A stretch of DNA of 64,000 bases from JBJMLO01 sp045805265 (lineage in GTDB: Bacteria > Actinomycetota > UBA4738 > JACQTL01), in contig JBJMLO010000030.1 of NCBI GenBank assembly GCA_045805265.1, positions 124,001 through 188,000 on the forward strand, read 5' to 3'. Shown one piece after another: positions 8,143 to 17,603 of the stretch; position 1 is the first letter of the stretch; the number at the start of each line of letters is the position of its first letter. The position numbers were made by a program, and so were the translations under genes. A model generated the notes under the pieces. The model had not been told where the DNA came from. It did not search any database and saw only the letters and a list, made by a program, of their open reading frames with translations.

Positions 8143-8288
8143 ATGCTCTCCCGCGACGAACTGTCCACCCTCCTCCGCACGGCCCGCCAGTTGCCGAAGC
8201 CTCTGCGCGAAAAGGCGCCGCCCTCGTGGCCGAGGGCGCGACCATCAGGCCCGCGAGCCGGTCCTGGCCAGGCCTGGTAACGGGCTAG
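8143..8288 (+). pseudogene. Frameshifted remnant of a small element-borne gene
   Basis: The frame from ATG 8143 reads MLSRDELSTLLRTARQLPKP, a plausible helical start. After LREK it turns Pro/Arg-rich, while the neighbouring frame continues sensibly as GAALVAEGATIRPASRSW to a stop at about 8288. A single frameshift near 8210 would join the two halves into one ~48-residue protein. Family not recognised. It sits between the 71-residue frame and the integrase remnant. Confidence 0.35.
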
Positions 8289-8387
8289 ACCTTTCGGCCG
8301 CTCCTCATGCCGTTGGCCCATTCCTCTTCAATCCGAGGGCCCCCCTACCGATATTTGGGTAGGTAAGCTCTCACTCAGACACAGCAA

Positions 8388-8448
8388 GTGAGCCCTTCCG
8401 GTCGAAGGAACCGGGGAGCCCCTTCGGTCGAGGAGCCGGGGGGCTCAC
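8388..8448. repeat. Nested inverted repeats
   Basis: Outer arms GTGAGCCC (8388-8395) and GGGCTCAC (8441-8448) are perfect. Inside are smaller hairpins, CCTTC-CGGTC-GAAGG and GAGCCCC...GGGGCTC. The block could fold as a cruciform or a branched RNA. It lies just before the integrase remnant. It lacks the conserved ends of integron attC sites. Confidence 0.4.
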
Positions 8449-8461
8449 GTGTTGCCCCGGT

Positions 8462-8647
8462 TCCCGCCTGTACGCGGACCTCCTAGCCGGCGGTGAACGG
8501 AAGGGCAAGCCGCTCGCGCCGAAGACCGTCCGCCATGTCCACACGACGCTCCGCAAGGGCCTCGCCGATGCGGTGGAGGCCCGCCACCTTTCGTGGAACC
8601 CGGCCGCGGCCGCCATGGAGGCCATCGGAGACGCGATCCTTGGGTGA
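8462..8647 (+). pseudogene. Tyrosine recombinase (phage integrase) remnant
   Basis: The frame ending at TGA 8645-8647 encodes LYADLLAGGERKGKPLAPKT, then VRHVHTTLRKGLADAVEARH and LSWNPAAAAMEAI. This is the signature of the core-binding (SAM-like) domain of phage-type integrases: YADLL, LSPKTVRHIHTTLRKAL, ARNPA. The catalytic domain with its Arg-His-Arg-Tyr residues is absent, the frame stops after ~60 residues, and no start codon with a ribosome site is present. A broken gene, consistent with a decayed element at the adjoining tRNA. Confidence 0.7.
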
Positions 8648-8670
8648 ATGGGCAGACAACGGGCAGACAG

Positions 8671-8706
8671 AGGCCCCCGTCGGCGCGATCCGGTCGGGGG
8701 CCTTTC
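8671..8706 (+). terminator. Rho-independent-like terminator after the integrase remnant
   Basis: Perfect 9-bp stem AGGCCCCCG (8671-8679) with CGGGGGCCT (8695-8703), 15-nt loop, then a short T-rich tail (TTTCC). Confidence 0.55.
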
Positions 8707-8729
8707 CATGCGTTCGCGCTGCTCAGGAC

Positions 8730-8818
<89 letters not shown>

Positions 8819-8884
8819 GCGATTGCGGACCAAGTATAGCCACGGGCCCGTGGTGAGCCTGGCAGCGCCGATCCAGCCCGGGGG

Positions 8885-9121
8885 CTAGAAGCTTCCCTTC
8901 GCCGACTGGTAGGCGAGCCAGAACGTGCAGATGCCGAACATGACGGCCGTGACCACCGTGATCTTGTCGAGGCGGCGCTCGACCGCGGTGCCGCCCGACA
9001 GGCCCGCGCCGCCGCCGAACATGTCGGAGAGGCCGCCGCCCTTCCCGGAGTGCAGCAGGATGAATACCACCAGGAACAGCGCGGACAGGATGTCCAGGAT
9101 CAGCACGATCAGGTTGAGCAC
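8885..9121 (-). CDS. secG: Preprotein translocase subunit SecG
   Basis: 78 residues with two membrane helices (LIVLILDILSALFLVVFILL and ITVVTAVMFGICTFWLAYQS) joined by the conserved loop HSGKGGGLSDMFGG, the SecG signature. It assists SecYEG protein export in the cytoplasmic membrane. GTG start with GAGGAG 9 nt upstream. In many actinobacteria secG directly follows tpiA; here it is still downstream on the same strand but separated by apgM and the whole opp operon. Confidence 0.95.
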   Translation of the reverse strand: MLNLIVLILDILSALFLVVFILLHSGKGGGLSDMFGGGAGLSGGTAVERRLDKITVVTAVMFGICTFWLAYQSAKGSF

Positions 9122-9194
9122 GTCGTTCGACTCCTCACGGTTCTCGAAGCGGGTGCGACCAGTTTACCGGCCGCGAGGGCGCTCGACCCGGCGC

Positions 9195-10255
<1,061 letters not shown>

Positions 10256-10259
<4 letters not shown>

Positions 10260-11269
10260 CGGTGCGCAGCGACCTCCTCGTCGAAGATGTGCTCCTTCTC
10301 GGCCACCGACAGGTGACACGCGGAGGAGTGGTGTCCGGTGCTCGGCAACAGCGGCGGGTCCTCGGCCCTGCACACGTCCATCACGTACGGGCACCGGGGG
10401 TGGAACGAGCAGCCCCGCGGGACGAAGATCAGCGAGGGCGGCAGCCCCATGATCGGCCGCAGCCGCTCGTTGCGGTCGCGGTCGATGCGCGCGATGGACT
10501 GCAGGAGCCCCCACGTGTAGGGGTGGTGGGAGTTGTAGTAGATGTCCCGAGCCTCGCCGTACTCCACGGCCTTGCCCGCGTACATGACCATGATGTCGTC
10601 GCAGTGCTCGGCCACCACGCCCAGGTCGTGGGTGATCATCACGACCGCGGCGTCGAACTCCTCCTTCAGCCGGTCGATCAGGTCCAGGATCTGGGCCTGC
10701 ACCGTGACGTCGAGGGCCGTGGTCGGCTCGTCGGCGATCAGCAGGTCGGGGTTCAGCGACAGCGCCATGGCGATCATCGCCCGCTGCCGCATCCCGCCCG
10801 AGAACTCGTGCGGGTACTGCTTGGCCCGCTCGTCGGGGCGGGGGATGCCGACGCGGCGCAGCATCTCGGTCGCCTGGCCCAGGGCCTCCTTCTTCGAGAC
10901 GTTCTGGTGGGCCCGGATGGCCTCGCCGATCTGCACCCCCACCCGGTAGAACGGGTGCAGGGACGTCATGGGGTCCTGGAAGATCATGCTGATCTTGCTG
11001 CCCCGGACGTGCCGGAGCTCGTCGAGGGGCAGCTTCAGCAGGTCCTGACCCCGGAAGATGACCTCGCCCGTGACCTTGGCCCCCCGCGAGCGGATGAGGC
11101 CCATGACCGTGAGGAACGAGACGCTTTTGCCGGAGCCGGACTCCCCGACCACGCCCAGGGTCTCCCCCGCCCCGATCGAAAACGAGATCCCGTCGACCGC
11201 CTTGACGATGCCGTCGTCCGTCGTGAAATGGACCCTGAGGTCCTTGACCTCCAGCAGCGGTTCAGCCAC
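10256..11269 (-). CDS. oppD: Oligopeptide ABC transporter ATP-binding protein OppD/DppD
   Basis: 337 residues. Walker A GESGSGKS, Q-loop MIFQDPMTSLHPF, signature FSGGMRQR, Walker B LLIADEPTTALD, H-loop ITHDLG, and the C-terminal oligopeptide extension (HPYTWGLLQSI, then RGCSFHPRCPYVMDVC). Pairs with OppF as the nucleotide-binding heterodimer. GTG start with a G-rich stretch upstream. A stable hairpin (11295-11326) occupies the gap after oppB and may set the ratio of permease to ATPase. Confidence 0.95.
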
Positions 11270-11294
11270 AGCGGCGCCCCCCCGGGCGGCAAGA

Positions 11295-11326
11295 GCCAGC
11301 GGACGCCCGGGAAGGGCGTCCGTGGC
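11295..11326 (-). promoter_or_regulatory. Intercistronic hairpin oppB-oppD
   Basis: Starts directly after the oppB stop on the minus strand. GCCA plus CGGACGCCC pairs with GGGCGTCCG and TGGC, leaving one bulged base and a 4-nt loop, a 13-bp stem. No T-tract follows, so mRNA stabilisation or partial termination is more likely than full termination. Confidence 0.5.
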
Positions 11327-12295
11327 TCAAGTGTACCTCACCCGGGGATCCAGATAGGCGTAGACGACGTCGACGAGCAGGTTCATCAACGTGATGGCGA
11401 GGGCCGCCACCACCGTGACGTCCAGGATCGCGTTGAAGTCGTTGCCCGTCACCGACTGGATCACGTAGGCGCCGATGCCGGGGAGGTTGAACACCGTCTC
11501 GGTGATGATCGCCCCGCCCAGCAGCGCGCCGAGGTCCATGCCGATCATCGTCACGAGGGGCGTCAGGCTCGAGCGCAGCCCGTGGCGCAGGACCACGCGC
11601 CGCTCGGACAGGCCCTTGGCCCGCGCCGTGCGGATGTAGTCCTCGGACATGGTCTCGATGAGGTTCCCCCGCGACATTCGCGCGTAGAACGCGGCGAAGA
11701 GTAACGCCAGCACCACCCACGGCATGATCATGTGGTTGGCCCACGTGAAGAACCCGTACTTGCCTAAGGAATAGAACCCCGATCCGGCCGCCCACTTCAG
11801 CTTGAACCAGAAGATGTACAGGAACATCTGCCCCAGCCAGAACACCGGAGCCGACACCCCGAACAGCGCGAAGCCCATTGCCAGCCGGTCACCCAGCGAC
11901 CGCGGCTTCAGCGCCGACAGGATACCGATGGGGATGCCGATCGAGATCCACACCAGCGCCGCCCCGAAGGCCAGCTGGGCAGTCACGCCCAGTCGCTCGA
12001 GGATGATCGGCTTGAGGGGGGACCTGGTGTTGAACGACATGCCCAGCCCGGGCCACCCGTACTGGTCGCCCAGGAAAACCCGCTTCACGAACAGCGCGTA
12101 CTGGACCACGAACGGCTTGTCCAGCCCGAACTGCTTCTTGACCTCCGCGATCAGCGCCGGCGTCGGCTGCTTGCCGGCGAACCGCGTCGCCGGGTCGCCC
12201 GGAGGCAGCTTGAAGAAGATGAAGTACGTGATGAAGCTGATCACCAGGAGAACGAAGACCACCCACAGCAACCGTCGGATGATGTAGCGGCCCAT
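11327..12295 (-). CDS. oppB: Oligopeptide ABC transporter permease OppB
   Basis: 322 residues with six predicted membrane helices. Starts MGRYIIRRLLWVVFVLLVIS, the usual first helix of OppB/DppB, then a periplasmic region with FKLPPGDPATRFAGKQPTP. The binding-protein-dependent transport signature is EDYIRTARAKGLSERRVVLR, which docks on the ATPases, and the protein ends DLLVDVVYAYLDPRVRY-like (here LLVDVVYAYLDPRVRYT). ATG with GAGGAGGACGAG just upstream. Forms the membrane channel with OppC. It lies between oppA and oppD, whereas oppC is upstream of oppA. Confidence 0.95.
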   Translation of the reverse strand: MGRYIIRRLLWVVFVLLVISFITYFIFFKLPPGDPATRFAGKQPTPALIAEVKKQFGLDKPFVVQYALFVKRVFLGDQYGWPGLGMSFNTRSPLKPIILERLGVTAQLAFGAALVWISIGIPIGILSALKPRSLGDRLAMGFALFGVSAPVFWLGQMFLYIFWFKLKWAAGSGFYSLGKYGFFTWANHMIMPWVVLALLFAAFYARMSRGNLIETMSEDYIRTARAKGLSERRVVLRHGLRSSLTPLVTMIGMDLGALLGGAIITETVFNLPGIGAYVIQSVTGNDFNAILDVTVVAALAITLMNLLVDVVYAYLDPRVRYT

Positions 12296-12362
12296 CTCGT
12301 CCTCCTCGTTCCTCCTCGAGGTCTCTTACCCTCGGCCGTTATTCGGCACGCTTCGGTGGTCC

Positions 12363-12394
12363 GGAGGGACCGCCGGTCGCCCGGCGGCCCCTCC
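12363..12394 (-). promoter_or_regulatory. Intercistronic hairpin oppA-oppB
   Basis: Arms GGAGGGACCGCCGG (12363-12376) and CCGGCGGCCCCTCC (12381-12394) pair over 14 positions with one A-C mismatch and a 4-nt loop. No T-run on the minus strand. Placed just after the binding-protein gene, where such hairpins commonly protect the upstream message and lower downstream expression. Confidence 0.6.
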
Positions 12395-12423
12395 TTCCCC
12401 CTGCGACGTCCCCAACCGCGGAG

Positions 12424-14340
12424 CTATACGAGCGAGTTGGGATCGACGTTGTTGTTCACTGCGATGTGGCACCAAGCGATCGCACCAGAGAACTGGTCGA
12501 ACTCGTACTTGGTGACCGTCGGACTGATGACCGTGAACACGTTGGCCCACAGGTACGGGACCCACGGGATGTACTTGGTCATCAGGTCCTTGTCGAACTG
12601 GATCCAGCACTTCGTGCGGTCGTCCCCCGTCAGGGCGTTGCACTTCGCGATGTCGCTGTCCGCGTTCGGCATCTCGGACTTGATCTTCGCGTAGTCGTCC
12701 TGCACGCCGCAGTCCTTGGCCTGAGCCTCGCTCATGCCGAGCTCGGAGTAGTTGATCTGGCCCTCGCAGCTGATGCCGCTCGAGTCGTACAACACGGCGA
12801 ATGTGCTGGGGTCGGCGTAGTCCTTGCCCCACCCCGGGCACGCCGAGATCGGGATCTCGTTCTTCACCGTCTGGATCGTGGTGTAGCAGGTGCCGGTGTC
12901 CAGCTCACGGACCTTCAGCTGGAGACCGATCTTGGACATCGTGTCCTGGATGGACGGCGTCATGTCCACCTGCGGAGGCGAGTTCCGGTTCAGGAACAGG
13001 ATGTTCTTGCACACCGAGGCGTCGCACACGCCGTCGCCGTTGCTGTCGTACTTCGACTTGGCCATCTCCTTCTTGGCCAGGCTGACGTCGCCGGCCTCGT
13101 TCGGAGTCTGGTACGGGTCGTAGGTCTCGCCACCGAAGTCGAGGACCGTGGGCGGCATGATGTGCGTGGCGATGTCGCCGTGGGGCGGACCGCCCCATGC
13201 CTGCTGCAGGGCCTGCTTGTCGATGACGTAGTTCACCGCTGCCCGGACGTGAATGTCGTCGAACGGCGGGACCAGCATGTTCATCGTGATGTACCAGGTC
13301 CGGTCGCCCGAGTCGATCTTCAGGAAGTCCTTCAGGGTGGGATCGGTGAGGTACTTCTGCTCCACCGGCTGGGGCGGGGTGGAGGCCCAGGAGCCGTCCA
13401 GCTCGCCGTTCTGGATCTTCTCGAAGATGTCGTCGGTGTTGGTGTCGATCTGGACGTTCAGCCCGTCGATGTTGTTCTCCCGGACGTCCGGGGAGTCCGT
13501 GGTCTTGTCGTAGTCCGGGTTCCGCACGAGGGTCAGCGCCTTCGTGGGGTCGAACCCGGAGATGGGCTTCAGCGTGTCGCACGACGTGGCGTCGAGCTTG
13601 TCCGAGCCCGCGATCATGTACGGCCCCGAGGAGATGACGTAGCGACCGTAGTCTCCCGCCTTGGTGAAGCAGCCCGCGACTTCCTTGGGCTGGGGGGCCG
13701 TGGCCGGCATGGCCAGCCGGTACAGCAGGTCCCCGGTGGGCTTCTCCAGGTTGAAGATGATGGTCGAGTCGTCGGGGGTCTCGATGCCGGACACGGCGTG
13801 GATCGACTTCTCCGTCCCCGTCATGCCCTTGATGACCCCGGCGTAGTAGAAGCCGTACTGGGCCACGAGGGACGTGGCATTGATCCGCTCGAACGCGTAC
13901 TCGATGTCCTTGGAGGTCACCGGACGGTCGAGCGGCGGGCCGAACATCACGCCCGACTTCAGGTGGAACGTGTAGGTCAGCCCGTCCGCGGACACGTCGG
14001 GGTTAGCCGAGGCGATGTCGGGAACGAGCGCGTCGCCGGGGGTCCCCGCGATGTGCTTGTAGGTCATCAGCGTGCGCAGCAGCATGTCGCTGTACAGGCC
14101 CCAGGCCGTGCCCAGGTACTCACCCGTCGGGTCGAAGGCCCCGGTGAACCCGAAGTCCTCGATCGCGGTGCGATACGTGCCGCCCTGGGTCACCGCGCTC
14201 GACGGCGATGCGCTGGTACCTCCGCCGCCTGTCGTCGCTGACGGAGTTGCGCCTCCTCCTCCGCCGCCGCCACAGGCGGCAGCGACCAGCCCCAGCACGC
14301 ACGTCATCGCGAGCGCACCGATGAGCTTCCGCTTCGTCAC
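12424..14340 (-). CDS. oppA: Oligopeptide-binding lipoprotein OppA/DppA (family 5)
   Basis: 638 residues, extracellular. The signal peptide VTKRKLIGALAMTCVLGLVA ends in the lipobox AAC-GGGG, then a Gly/Thr/Ser linker and the family 5 solute-binding fold (SGVMFGPPLDRPVTSKDIEY, FNLEKPTGDLLYRLAMPATA, RAAVNYVIDKQALQQAWGG). It delivers peptides to OppBC. The GTG at 14340 is supported by AAAGGGGGG just upstream; the ATG ten codons earlier would leave acidic residues before the signal. Slightly longer than typical OppA (~540-600). It is the second gene, after oppC. Confidence 0.93.
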   Translation of the reverse strand: MTKRKLIGALAMTCVLGLVAAACGGGGGGGATPSATTGGGGTSASPSSAVTQGGTYRTAIEDFGFTGAFDPTGEYLGTAWGLYSDMLLRTLMTYKHIAGTPGDALVPDIASANPDVSADGLTYTFHLKSGVMFGPPLDRPVTSKDIEYAFERINATSLVAQYGFYYAGVIKGMTGTEKSIHAVSGIETPDDSTIIFNLEKPTGDLLYRLAMPATAPQPKEVAGCFTKAGDYGRYVISSGPYMIAGSDKLDATSCDTLKPISGFDPTKALTLVRNPDYDKTTDSPDVRENNIDGLNVQIDTNTDDIFEKIQNGELDGSWASTPPQPVEQKYLTDPTLKDFLKIDSGDRTWYITMNMLVPPFDDIHVRAAVNYVIDKQALQQAWGGPPHGDIATHIMPPTVLDFGGETYDPYQTPNEAGDVSLAKKEMAKSKYDSNGDGVCDASVCKNILFLNRNSPPQVDMTPSIQDTMSKIGLQLKVRELDTGTCYTTIQTVKNEIPISACPGWGKDYADPSTFAVLYDSSGISCEGQINYSELGMSEAQAKDCGVQDDYAKIKSEMPNADSDIAKCNALTGDDRTKCWIQFDKDLMTKYIPWVPYLWANVFTVISPTVTKYEFDQFSGAIAWCHIAVNNNVDPNSLV

Positions 14341-14430
14341 ATTCCCCCCTTTCTGGGAGTCGCTGTCCAATCAAGTCGTGCTCGATCGTTCGAATGCGAG
14401 GTTCGGGCCCTCCTTTCCATGTCCCCTCTC

Positions 14431-15408
14431 CTACCGTCCGGTTCGGGGGTCGAGGGCGTCTCGCAGCCCGTCGCCCACCAGGTTGAAGGCCAGGGTCGTG
14501 ATCAGCAGCGCGACGCCGGGGAACAGCATCATCCACGGCGCCGCGGTGAACACCGGCTGGGCGTCCGAAAGCATCCGGCCCCACGACGGCGTGGTCTGGG
14601 GGATGCCCACCCCCAGGAACGACAGCGCCGCCTCGAACAGGATGTTCGAGGGGATGATCAGCGTCGTGTACACGATGATCGGCGCGGCCAGGTTGGGCAG
14701 GATCTCCCTGAACATGATCCGCATGTTCCCCGACCCCAGCGAGCGGGCGGCCTCGATGAACTCCTTGTTGCGCAGGGTCAGGGTCTGGCCGCGGACGATG
14801 CGGGCCATATAGGTCCAGTTGACCAGGCTGATGATGAACACCACCAGGGTCAACCCAGGTTGGATGATGCCGAACAGACACCCCTGCGCGGTGACCGAGC
14901 AGGCCGCCGCCAGCCCGATCCCGAGGAGCAGGATCGGCAGGGACATCACGACGTCGACGGCCCTCGAGATGACGGTGTCGATCGCGCCGCCGTAGAACCC
15001 AGCGATCAGGCCGAGCACGATGCCGATCCCCACCGAGATGCCGGTGGCCAGCAGGGCCACGGTCATGGAGGTCCGGGCCCCGTACACGGTGCGGATGAAC
15101 ACGTCCCGGCCGGCCTTGTCGTTCCCGAACCAGAACTTGCCGTTCGGCCCGAACGGCAGGCCGATGGGGTTGACCCGGCCCTCGAAGCTCTGGTTGGGCC
15201 CGATGTGCCGGATCTTGGCGACCAGCGGGCAGAAGATGGCCAGCAGGATCAGCAGGACGATGAACCCCAGCCCGACGAGCGCCACCCGGTCCCTGCGGAA
15301 CCTCCGCCAGAAGAGCTGCCAGGGCGTCCGCCCGATGACGGATTGACCGCCCTCGACCTCGAGCGTCGCCTCGCTGCCGAGCGATGCGTCGGACTGCGCC
15401 GTGCTCAC
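14431..15408 (-). CDS. oppC: Oligopeptide ABC transporter permease OppC
   Basis: 325 residues. A cytoplasmic N-terminal segment precedes RRDRVALVGLGFIVLLILLA, then HWFGNDKAGRD-like FWFGNDKAGRDVFIRTVYGA, the OppC family hallmark, and the transport signature EFIEAARSLGSGNMRIMFRE. Ends GLRDALDPRTGR. GTG start with AGGGGG upstream. First gene of the operon behind a promoter at 15445-15473. The permease gene leading the binding protein is an uncommon order. Confidence 0.94.
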   Translation of the reverse strand: MSTAQSDASLGSEATLEVEGGQSVIGRTPWQLFWRRFRRDRVALVGLGFIVLLILLAIFCPLVAKIRHIGPNQSFEGRVNPIGLPFGPNGKFWFGNDKAGRDVFIRTVYGARTSMTVALLATGISVGIGIVLGLIAGFYGGAIDTVISRAVDVVMSLPILLLGIGLAAACSVTAQGCLFGIIQPGLTLVVFIISLVNWTYMARIVRGQTLTLRNKEFIEAARSLGSGNMRIMFREILPNLAAPIIVYTTLIIPSNILFEAALSFLGVGIPQTTPSWGRMLSDAQPVFTAAPWMMLFPGVALLITTLAFNLVGDGLRDALDPRTGR

Positions 15409-15444
15409 GCTTCCGGAAACCCCCTACCCGGCATGACCGGGCGA

Positions 15445-15473
15445 AGTGTATCGGCGACCTGTGTTCGCCACAA
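15445..15473 (-). promoter_or_regulatory. Promoter of the opp operon
   Basis: On the minus strand TTGTGG (15473-15468), 17-bp spacer, TACACT (15450-15445). The oppC GTG lies 36 nt downstream with its own ribosome site, so this operon has a normal leader. Confidence 0.5.
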
Positions 15474-15561
15474 ATTCACGAACAGGCCGCTTCACGCCTG
15501 CCGTAGGTTCTATACGCAGGGCGGATGCGCCGGGGATTTCCCCTCCGGGGCCACCCGGCGG

Positions 15562-16827
15562 TCAGCCTCGCATCATCCCGACGAGCATCGGGACGATCTC
15601 GGTCCCCCGCATGGTCCCGAGCGAGCCTCGGGCGACGACCGACTCGCCGTACGAGGGCGAGCCATCGGAGGTCACCGGACCGCCGGCCACCACCAGCGGG
15701 ACGGGGTCGTCCGTGTGCGACTTCCGCACGCACGACGTCGAGTGGTCGGCCGTGACCGCCACCAGCGTGTCGTGCAGGTCGATGCGCTGCAGCACCTGGC
15801 CGAAGAACGCGCGGTCGATGGCCGAGATGACGTCGCGCTTGTCCTCGGCCCGGCCGTCGTGGGCCGGGACGTCCGGGCCCTTGATGTGCACGTACAGCGC
15901 ATCGAACCCCTCCAGCGCCTCGGCGGCCAGGTCGGCCCAGGCCGCGAAGGCGTCGTCGGAGCCATCCAGCCTCGGCGCGTCGACCGTCTCCATGCCCAGA
16001 ACCAGCGCGATGCCCCGCTCGACGGGCATCTCCACGAAGCACCCCCACGAGGGCCCGAATCGCTCCCTGATCGGCTCGACCTCCGGGATGTGGTCCCCGG
16101 CGTCGCGCGTGAGGAGGACGTTGCCGGGCATCTTGCCCCGGCTCCGGCGGCGCTCGTTCACCACGGAGCGGTCCAGGATCCGCGCGCTCCCCTCGACGAA
16201 GTCGTTGGTCAGCTCGGCCGCGGTACGGGCCTCGGGCGAATCCTCCAGCGGCTCGGAGCGGGCCACGCGGGCCTCGAACGTCTCGAGCGCCACGCCCAGA
16301 TGGCCCTCCCGCGCGTAGGCCGGGTCGGTGTTGGAGACGGTCGCCGAGAGCGGTCCCCCCTCCGACCGGATGACCAGGGCCCCGCGGTGCTCGGCCGTGG
16401 CACGAAGCTCGAACGTCGCGTTCGGCAGTCGCAGCTCGCGGTTGACCTCCTCCGCCAGCGCCCCGGCCTCCTCGGAGGTCAGGTCGCGGCCGACCCGCCG
16501 GTCGACGATGTCATGCCCCTCGGCCGTGGCGAAGTTGACCCGGTACGCCAGGTCGCCGTCGTGGAACGCCATCCCGGAGCCGATCGCCTCCAGCACGCCG
16601 CGGCCCGGGTGCTCTTCGCGGGGATCGTAGCCGAGGATGCCGAACACCCCCGGGTCGGACTCCGGCGCGATGCCGGGCGCGACCGTGTAGACGTTCCCCG
16701 TCCGGCCCCGCGCGGCCAGGGAATCGAGGAACGGCGTCTCCGCCGCCTCGAGCGGCGTCCGGTTCCCCAGCTCGGGGATCGGGTCGTCGCCCAGGCCGTC
16801 CAGGCACACGTACAGCAGCCGTCGCAT
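15562..16827 (-). CDS. apgM: Cofactor-independent phosphoglycerate mutase, archaeal type (ApgM)
   Basis: 421 residues, alkaline-phosphatase superfamily. Starts MRRLLYVCLDGLGDDPIPEL with the metal-binding Asp; the nucleophile Ser is in APESDPGVFG; later metal ligands are in HIKGPDVPAHDG, DHSTSC and SHTDDPVP. Converts 3- to 2-phosphoglycerate in glycolysis without 2,3-bisphosphoglycerate. It begins 2 bp after the tpiA stop and ends the gap-pgk-tpiA-apgM operon, fitting a single lower-glycolysis unit. This type is distinct from the GpmA most actinobacteria use and from the ~510-residue GpmI. Longer upstream frames are tpiA read out of frame. Confidence 0.93.
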   Translation of the reverse strand: MRRLLYVCLDGLGDDPIPELGNRTPLEAAETPFLDSLAARGRTGNVYTVAPGIAPESDPGVFGILGYDPREEHPGRGVLEAIGSGMAFHDGDLAYRVNFATAEGHDIVDRRVGRDLTSEEAGALAEEVNRELRLPNATFELRATAEHRGALVIRSEGGPLSATVSNTDPAYAREGHLGVALETFEARVARSEPLEDSPEARTAAELTNDFVEGSARILDRSVVNERRRSRGKMPGNVLLTRDAGDHIPEVEPIRERFGPSWGCFVEMPVERGIALVLGMETVDAPRLDGSDDAFAAWADLAAEALEGFDALYVHIKGPDVPAHDGRAEDKRDVISAIDRAFFGQVLQRIDLHDTLVAVTADHSTSCVRKSHTDDPVPLVVAGGPVTSDGSPSYGESVVARGSLGTMRGTEIVPMLVGMMRG

Positions 16828-16829
16828 GG

Positions 16830-17603
16830 CTAGCGGTACCTGACGATCAGGGCGAACTCCTCGGGGTCCAGGCTGGCCCCGCCGACCAGCGCGCCGTCGA
16901 CCTCGGGATGGGCCATGAAGGTCCGGATGTTCCCGGCCTTCACGCTGCCGCCGTACTGCACGCGGACGGCCTGGGCCACGTCCGGCGAATACATCGTCGA
17001 CAGCGTCTCGCGGATCAGGCCGACGACCTGTCCGGCGTCGGAGGGCTCGGCGTTCCGGCCGGTCCCGATCGCCCAGACCGGCTCGTAGGCGACGATCAGG
17101 GTGCGGGCCCGATCGGGGTCCAGGCCGCCCAGCCCGCCCCGCACCTGGCCCGAGACGCGCTCCTCGGTCCGCCCCGCGTCGCGCTCCGCCAGCGACTCGC
17201 CCACGCACGCGATCGGGGTCATCCCGGCTGCGAACACCGACTTGACCCTCTTCGCGACCGTCTCGTCGGTCTCGCCGAAGTGCTGGCGCCGCTCCGAGTG
17301 GCCGACGATCACGTACGCGCACTTCAGCGCGGCGAGCATGCCGGCCGAGACCTCGCCGGTGTACGCGCCCTTGTCCTCCCAGTGCGCGTTCTGGGCGCCG
17401 AGCGCGAACGGCAGGCGGTCCGACTCGATCAGCGTCTGCACAGACCGCAGCGCGGTGAACGGCGGGCACACGACGACCTCCACCGACTCGGTGACCTCCG
17501 CGGTGACGAGGTACCCGAGCTTCTGGACGGCCTGGATCGCCTCGAGGTGGGTCTTGTGCATCTTCCAGTTCGCCGCGACGATCGGCTTCCTGTCCCCCGC
17601 CAC
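16830..17603 (-). CDS. tpiA: Triosephosphate isomerase
   Basis: 257 residues, full length. Active-site Lys in ANWKMHKT, His in YVIVGHSERRQHF, catalytic Glu in VAYEPVWAIGTG, and the phosphate-binding VQYGGSVKAGN and GALVGGASL. Interconverts glyceraldehyde 3-phosphate and dihydroxyacetone phosphate. The GTG start abuts the pgk stop with no gap, and its ribosome site AAGGAGG is inside the pgk C-terminus, showing translational coupling. Confidence 0.97.
   Translation of the reverse strand: MAGDRKPIVAANWKMHKTHLEAIQAVQKLGYLVTAEVTESVEVVVCPPFTALRSVQTLIESDRLPFALGAQNAHWEDKGAYTGEVSAGMLAALKCAYVIVGHSERRQHFGETDETVAKRVKSVFAAGMTPIACVGESLAERDAGRTEERVSGQVRGGLGGLDPDRARTLIVAYEPVWAIGTGRNAEPSDAGQVVGLIRETLSTMYSPDVAQAVRVQYGGSVKAGNIRTFMAHPEVDGALVGGASLDPEEFALIVRYR

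Larger units (their letters stand above)
7604..8729. mobile_element. Decayed integrated element next to tRNA-Leu
   Basis: About 1.1 kb without an intact recognisable gene, between DUF1801 and tRNA-Leu(GAG). It holds an open but start-less stretch at 7630-7750 whose translation reads protein-like (ILFDGEDVIVPDTNEQW, then DWRELVDQGLIRHVSNLLHD), a small intact reading frame (7913-8128), a frameshifted one (8143-8288), a palindromic stretch (8388-8448) and an integrase remnant (8462-8647) pointing at the 3' end of the tRNA. Tyrosine recombinases commonly target tRNA 3' ends, so I infer a former integrative element. No duplicated tRNA 3' end (second att site) is visible in the window. Confidence 0.5.

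Noticed and set aside
8388..8448. Integron attC site
   Set aside because: It is palindromic but lacks the conserved RYYYAAC and GTTRRRY ends and there is no integron integrase.
12466..14241. Long plus-strand open frame opposite oppA
   Set aside because: Antisense shadow of a clear family 5 binding protein; composition is rich in Val/Arg/His/Gly as expected from reversed GC-rich codons and no family motif is present.
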